Below are positions 58,853 to 64,000 of a DNA stretch of 64,000 bases, piece after piece. A model generated the notes under the pieces. The model was not told the origin of the DNA. It saw nothing but the letters and a program-made list of their open reading frames with translations, and searched no databases. Both the position numbers and the translations under genes were made by a program. Numbering within the stretch: the stretch's first letter is position 1; the number at the start of each line of letters is the position of its first letter. Source of the stretch: Setoptus koraiensis. Taxonomy: Eukaryota > Arthropoda. Location: assembly GCA_048013815.1 (NCBI GenBank), contig CM106586.1, positions 17,670,001 to 17,734,000 on the forward strand, given 5' to 3'.

Positions 58853-60892
58853 ACACTGCACTCCCACGCTCGCCGGGGTGCCCCTACATGCGAGCCGACG
58901 GGATGCCTGCGAGCGTTTGGCCTTGTCAGCTGGCCCACATTTCACTTGGGGCTCTGACCAGAGGGCCGAGAGAGCCAGCGAGATATAATATAATATATAT
59001 ATATATATTTGTGCCGTGCATGAATCAGTAGTCTGGCTGTGCTCTCTATGGATACTTATTTTGTCGGATAATAGTTTGATTCAAACAGACGACCTTATTG
59101 CTGGCCACTGTGACATCTTGCGGTGCCCACACAAACTGCGACCAGCGACGCAAAAAAAAACGTGAACCGTGTCGACGAAATGCTCGAGGCTCCGCCGGCT
59201 ATGCCTATTTCCATCGTCAATCTTTTTACTCTGGGGCACACACACAATTGAAAAACGATGTGGCTCGCATTATTGGTTCGCTAGGAACGCAAACATGCGA
59301 CCAACGGCGCCCAATAAAACAAGAGAGACGGAGAGTTAATCAATATTTAAGTAATGATAATCACATAATACGATTCATAACTGACCTCTGCAGAGCCAGT
59401 AGCAAAAAATGCGTTGTCACCAGTTAGCAGAGCTGTTATCTGGCCATTGGTTGGACGAGCTGTCGGCCATCCATTGGCCGTGTTTCGCCTTTAGACGATG
59501 GCAATTGCGAACTGGCTCGCAGAGAATTCCGAGCGGTCAATTTATCGGCCTCCCATTGTCTTATCGGTCGTCACTTATCACTATTTGGCTTGAGGCAAGT
59601 GACAAAAGTATGTGGAGGGCGCCAGTACAACTCTATTTTCGTCGATTCCATCCAGTTGGCAGTTTGTCAAAAAGATAACGCATAAATCCATCGTGTGGCG
59701 CTGCCCACCCGTCCATTGTGGACAAACTACTACTGCCACCATCGACAGTGTTTTATTTTTTCCCTTCTGTAATTCTTGCATGCCGAGCCTAGAAATGGGC
59801 ATCCGAGCAGAATTGTCTTACTTGACTGTCAGCGCCTTGCTGGACCTCTGTTCACAATGTCACTTTGTACGATGAACTCTCTAAAGTGAAATTAAAAGGT
59901 CCTCCCCTCTGCGTCAGCCAAGACCAGCTTGAGATCTCGGCAAGCAAGTGGGCTCGTTGTAGGCTCTGAACCTTGTTTTGTTCTGTTCACCATTCGATCA
60001 GCGGGCACCAACTGCCTGTGGTTACATCATATAGTATATTGTCATTTGTGCGCCATCTAGCTGATTAGTGGGGCACCAACAATCGATGGGAGCCCGCTAG
60101 GGATAAAAGAGTGAAGAGTTTATGTCTCACGTTTCTATATAGGTACAGTTGGCTCATTGCAGCAATAGTAGTCCTGATTTGTGTGAGAGGGCGCCTTATA
60201 CTGTGATCTCAACCTAACGAACGAGCCAATAAATCAATTAGCTAAGACTACTTGCACCATATCTAATACAACTAGCTGGCAACCAACTGTTCAGTCTCAA
60301 TGTGGAGCTGTAACAAATTCCCAATATTACAAGAACACACATTTTCGCTGTTTATAGAAACTGTATCTGAGCTGCATTGTTACCCTTTCTTCAAACACAC
60401 AGACACAATCAGAATAAATATCGTCGGCGATCAGGCCGGCGATATCATAACCGTTACATATTAGTTACTAAATCTTTGCTCAATCGTTCCGTGTTTCCCT
60501 AGGCCCCAATAGCCCCGACGCCTCTAAGACACTTCTTGTGGTGTATGTGTGTGTGTGTGTTAATCATCGCGGTTATAGGATCGCTGCTGGCTGGGCTTTA
60601 GGCTGAAAGCTGATAGTGAGCTGATCAGATTTCCCAAATCAAGAGGTTTAACGGATCGGCAAACTGAATTGTTCGATTCAGTTGGCCAAGATCGGGCTAG
60701 AACTAATCAGGGCTAAATAGTCGAGTTAGAGCTTGGAAGCTATTAGTGTGCCGTCAAGTAACAAGGCGGACCTTTGTTCAGTTTCTTGTATATCTAGAGA
60801 GCCTTCGGCAAATACTGACAGCCAATATAACTTTCTATTTTAGACTCTGTCTTTCTATCGTCCATGTTTCTCTGCACCGTTATCTCTTCCAC

Positions 60893-61313
60893 TCATAACC
60901 TTGAATGAAACAATGATCGGTCACGCATCTTATACAATTTGTTGGAGGTAAAATTGGAATGGATGAAATCAATTGGCATCTCCCAATTAAGATACTCTAT
61001 CGCTTTCGGCTTTATTTCGGCCAGCTTGCATATCGCGTGACCTGATTCATTAGTTTGCGGTTCTTCATTCGAGTCAATTTCGATTATTTGTATGGTGGCG
61101 AGCGTGGTTACTGTTGACCTAGTGCTTTTTGCCCAATGATCCACAATTAAAGACTCTCTTTGACACTCCTGTGGCCGAATCGCATACAAATTGAAGCCCT
61201 CTATGAGATGGATGCATGCTTTCTGCGGCACAGTCTGAGATTGTGATACCCTCAGCTATATTTTCAGCGAAGAACGAATGGATATTCTGATAGCCTTCGA
61301 TATGACGGTTCAA
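60893..61313 (-). pseudogene. Possible broken gene, two overlapping frames
   Basis: Minus strand. One frame (61313-61119) reads NIHSFFAENIAEGITISD; another (61231-60893) continues for 112 codons (EGFNLYAIRPQECQRESLIV, YLNWEMPIDFIHSNFT) to a stop. Both look compositionally like protein, and they overlap, as expected if a single coding sequence suffered a frameshift. No family was recognised, so it could also be two chance frames or an exon with a different boundary. Confidence 0.2.
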
Positions 61314-62608
61314 ACCATATAGCAGCCCTCATATAATCTTAACTATGGCAATAATAGGCTTGAGTTCAAATTATTCAGCGTATGCCTCCTCGAAATAAGA
61401 AGACGAATTTTCGGGAGTTCGGGCAGCAATAAATGTGCTGTGTTCTCGCTAGAGCACGTCGGACAAAGAAGCTGGGGAGCAATATCTCAAAATTATTCGT
61501 ATTGTCACTCTAAAGTTTAAAATAGACTGGAGAACTCTGCCCATCATCATTGTGTTTGTTGAACAAACTTTAGCCGCCCACATAGATATCGGTTCTGAAT
61601 ACTACTCATGATTTCAGCCGAAAAGCGGTTAGAGCTGATTCGTGCAAATCGCGCGTGCAACCGCCGAAATGCGTTTACTTGAGGGCGCCCTTTCAAAAGC
61701 CCTCGCCATTGAATCCAATCTTCGAACCCGAGCACTCACATAACTATATTGTTGATCGGGATGGAGGTGGAGAGAGCGAGAGGAAGAGAGAGAGAGAGAG
61801 AGAGAGAGAGACGTGCTTGGAGAGATTCTTGGAAAATCTGGAGGGCCTCAATCAATTGTTAGTTGTTGCGACATCGGCAAGCGCAAGCATGGCGCTTGCC
61901 GCGTGATAATTTTGATCCAGATCCAATAGTATGTGCAAGCAATTGATGGGCACATATGTGTGTGTTCGGTTTTAAGTGGTATTGCATTCCGAATGGACGG
62001 GCTCGAAGAAAATTCAAGGCGACAGTCTCTAGGTTTTTGCTCGCAATGCAGTTTCTCGCTGCAAACCAGGCCAGTAATTGTCTTTTGCAGCCTACACTAC
62101 AAGCTTCTGTTGTGGAGTCTTGCTCCTTGATCTGATATTGTGAATTTAAGCGGAGTTCACAAGTGGTCTAGCTAATGGCGAGGCCCTCAAGTGCGGAGCC
62201 CGTGCACTTTCCCAATGTGAGTGGCCGCAAGCGCTCGATTTACCTGATACGGTTGTACAGGGGGATCGCTTGTGTGCGCATTTCGTAAGCCGGATATGAT
62301 TGAACATTTTCAATCGTAGTCCGTTTGCAAAGTGGTTGTGCTCGAGTGCCGTTTAATATATGAAAGCGGGCCACTAATTTAACTCGTTAAATGTCGCCTG
62401 CTTGTGTGTCATGTTGTAATTGTCTATGTGTCTAGTGTGTGTCTGGCGCAATCGATCAGATTCGCTGGGTTGCACAATTTGGAATTTTCTCCGACGCGAT
62501 CTCTCACTCTGAATTCTTTCGCCTGTCACTTGCATGTTGATGTTGATCGACCTCCACTGATGGCAACAACAACAGCCTAGCCTTATGAGCGCCTAATAGC
62601 GCGCCCCA

Positions 62609-62630
62609 TTGTCGTTGTCGTTGTTGTTGT

Positions 62631-62679
<49 letters not shown>

Positions 62680-62686
62680 GGTGGTG
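62609..62686. repeat. (GTT)n(GGT)n triplet repeat
   Basis: GTT/GTC triplets followed directly by six to seven GGT triplets. The reverse strand reads poly-Gln or poly-His. No flanking coding evidence. Confidence 0.85.
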
Positions 62687-62788
62687 CGCTCTCTGTCGCG
62701 CAAACAACGAAGCAATGGGGCGAGCGTTGGGTGGTGTGTTTGTGATAGCCATGTTTTGAGCCTGCTCCGCTCTTGGCCTTGTTCCTAT

Positions 62789-62848
62789 ATCACTGCACAT
62801 CACCGCACATCACTGTACATCGCTGTATGTCGCTGTACATCACTGGGT
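62789..62848. repeat. 10-bp ATCACTGCAC repeat, 6 copies
   Basis: Six consecutive 10-bp units with consensus ATCACTGTAC (variants ATCACCGCAC, ATCGCTGTAT, GTCGCTGTAC), without indels. Confidence 0.85.
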
Positions 62849-64000
62849 GCTCTTGAATAACTTCGCGCATCTCTCACTGGGTGCTATTCGCTGCTTACTT
62901 TTGCACACACGGTGCCAGCGCACTGTGACCAGCAGCGTGTGTGTGTGTGTGTGTGTGTACAAGGAAAATAAGAAGGTGCCCCAGTGTGGGTCGAACTAAT
63001 GCCGCCGCCATCTCCGACAAGCCGCCCACGTTAGATTAGGCTGCGTTGCGTTAGTGCGCCTAGTGCTGAGCGTATAGCGTGCACCAATAGTGTGTTGCGC
63101 CATTCACATGAGCGGCTATTGAATAATGAGAGCAGACTGGTTGAGGTTGTGCACCCAATGCACACAGCCACTGGGCTGCGACAATATAGTGCACACACAC
63201 TGTTGGAGCTGCACCAGCAGCACTGCTGACCATGCCCCGCTGTGCCCTCTACCAAGATAAATGGGTGCACACACACACACACACGCACCGCATATACATT
63301 GTAGTGCATTGTAGAAAACGTTCTAATGGTGGTGAGGCGCTGGCAGTTCGATTTGTTGTGCTATTATTATTAGATTCGATGTTGGTTGGTGCTGCTGCTG
63401 CTGGTTTGAGACACACAGACGCACAAAAATCGAATTTTGGCGCACAAGCGGGTTAAAATAGACATCTCGCACGCAGATGACACGGCAAGGTTCGTTCGAT
63501 TCTGCCATTTTGCTGCTATTCCGTTGCTATTCCGCTGCTATTTCGCTGCTATTTCGCTGGTGCTGCTGGCCAGGCCATCGCAGTGTACAGTGTATAGAGT
63601 GGTAGCAGCGCACAATAATAATTTATGGCGGACTGGCGAAAATGCTGAAACGATGACGGTGCAGCCGCGACAAAACAGCAAGGATTGCGCAAGAAAATGA
63701 GAATGAAAATAATTTAAAAATAATATTAGTCATACAAGCAAGTGTTACAAGCATAGCGCTTTTTAGATGAAGTGAAATGATGAATATTCAATGAATAACG
63801 ACGACATCGACAACAGTTTAACATTTAACTCGCTGCGCTTCGTGCCAAAATAGGTGCCAAAACGGATGAAACGGCCACAATGAGCGCCCAGGCCACCCAT
63901 TGAACACACATTCACAAATTCTATCATTTTATGTACCGAAATAGTTACGTTATGTAACGCCCTTGTAACGCCACACCCGCAACACTGACCATTCGACAGC

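Larger units (their letters stand above)
58369..64000. other. Right end: no recognised gene
   Basis: About 5.6 kb. Two weak coding candidates (58583-58852 plus; 60893-61313 minus) are listed separately. Repeats include (GA)n at about 61781-61811, a GTT/GGT triplet tract (62609-62686), a 10-bp repeat (62789-62848), (TG)n at 62937-62957, (CA)n at 63270-63284 and a 12-bp CTGCTATTTCG repeat (about 63511-63560). From about 62 kb the DNA resembles the G+C-richer repeat-dense region at 9-23 kb. Confidence 0.5.

Overview
This window is nuclear DNA of an animal, most likely a chelicerate and probably a mite. Genes are split by short spliceosomal introns (about 70-365 bp) or have no intron in their coding part, and they include animal-specific families (Homer, still life/TIAM, Dscam, ELOVL, sphingomyelin synthase, fukutin-like, CYP4). 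The Dscam-type gene has an Ig plus three fibronectin III domains directly before one membrane helix, the architecture of the shortened Dscams (sDscam) known from chelicerates. No prokaryotic operons, CRISPR arrays, rRNA or convincing tRNA genes were seen, and no LTR, LINE or DNA-transposon open frames.

Layout. 0-8.4 kb is compact: a Cys-rich secreted protein (minus, running off the left edge), SAP30BP/HCNGP (plus), a small Pro-rich secreted protein (minus), Homer (plus, two exons) and an intronless ELOVL elongase (minus). 8.4-23 kb is a roughly 14 kb stretch without recognisable genes, visibly richer in G+C and packed with unrelated short tandem repeats. 23.1-25.0 kb is the 3' exon of the sDscam-like gene (minus). 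25-30.7 kb holds only weak ORF candidates and a perfect 16-bp hairpin. 30.7-39.4 kb is gene-rich again: fukutin-like type II membrane protein (plus, intronless), SDR39U1-like epimerase (plus, four exons), CYP4 P450 (plus, three exons) and sphingomyelin synthase (minus). 39.4-47.8 kb is mostly non-coding but contains a join of two gene fragments: a near-identical copy of the 5' end of the CYP4 gene and a broken N6AMT1/HEMK2 methyltransferase copy on the opposite strand. 47.9-52.6 kb is a giant first large exon of still life (sif, TIAM-type Rac GEF) whose EVH1-like domain is interrupted by two low-complexity insertions. 54.7-58.4 kb is a tandem duplication, each unit carrying a gene for a small protein with Cys at almost every third residue. 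58.4-64 kb has no gene I can name.

How they fit together. Homer, sif and the sDscam are synaptic or neuronal-surface proteins; ELOVL and sphingomyelin synthase act in ER/Golgi lipid synthesis; the fukutin-like protein belongs to the Golgi ribitol-phosphate transfer family of the dystroglycan pathway, although it appears to have lost the usual metal-binding Asp pair. The genes are not co-regulated in any obvious way; this is ordinary eukaryotic gene order. The least explained items are the duplicated Cys-every-third-residue proteins, the split EVH1 of sif, the divergent fukutin active site and the repeat-dense gene desert. All product names come from reading the translations against remembered family sequences; no searches were run.
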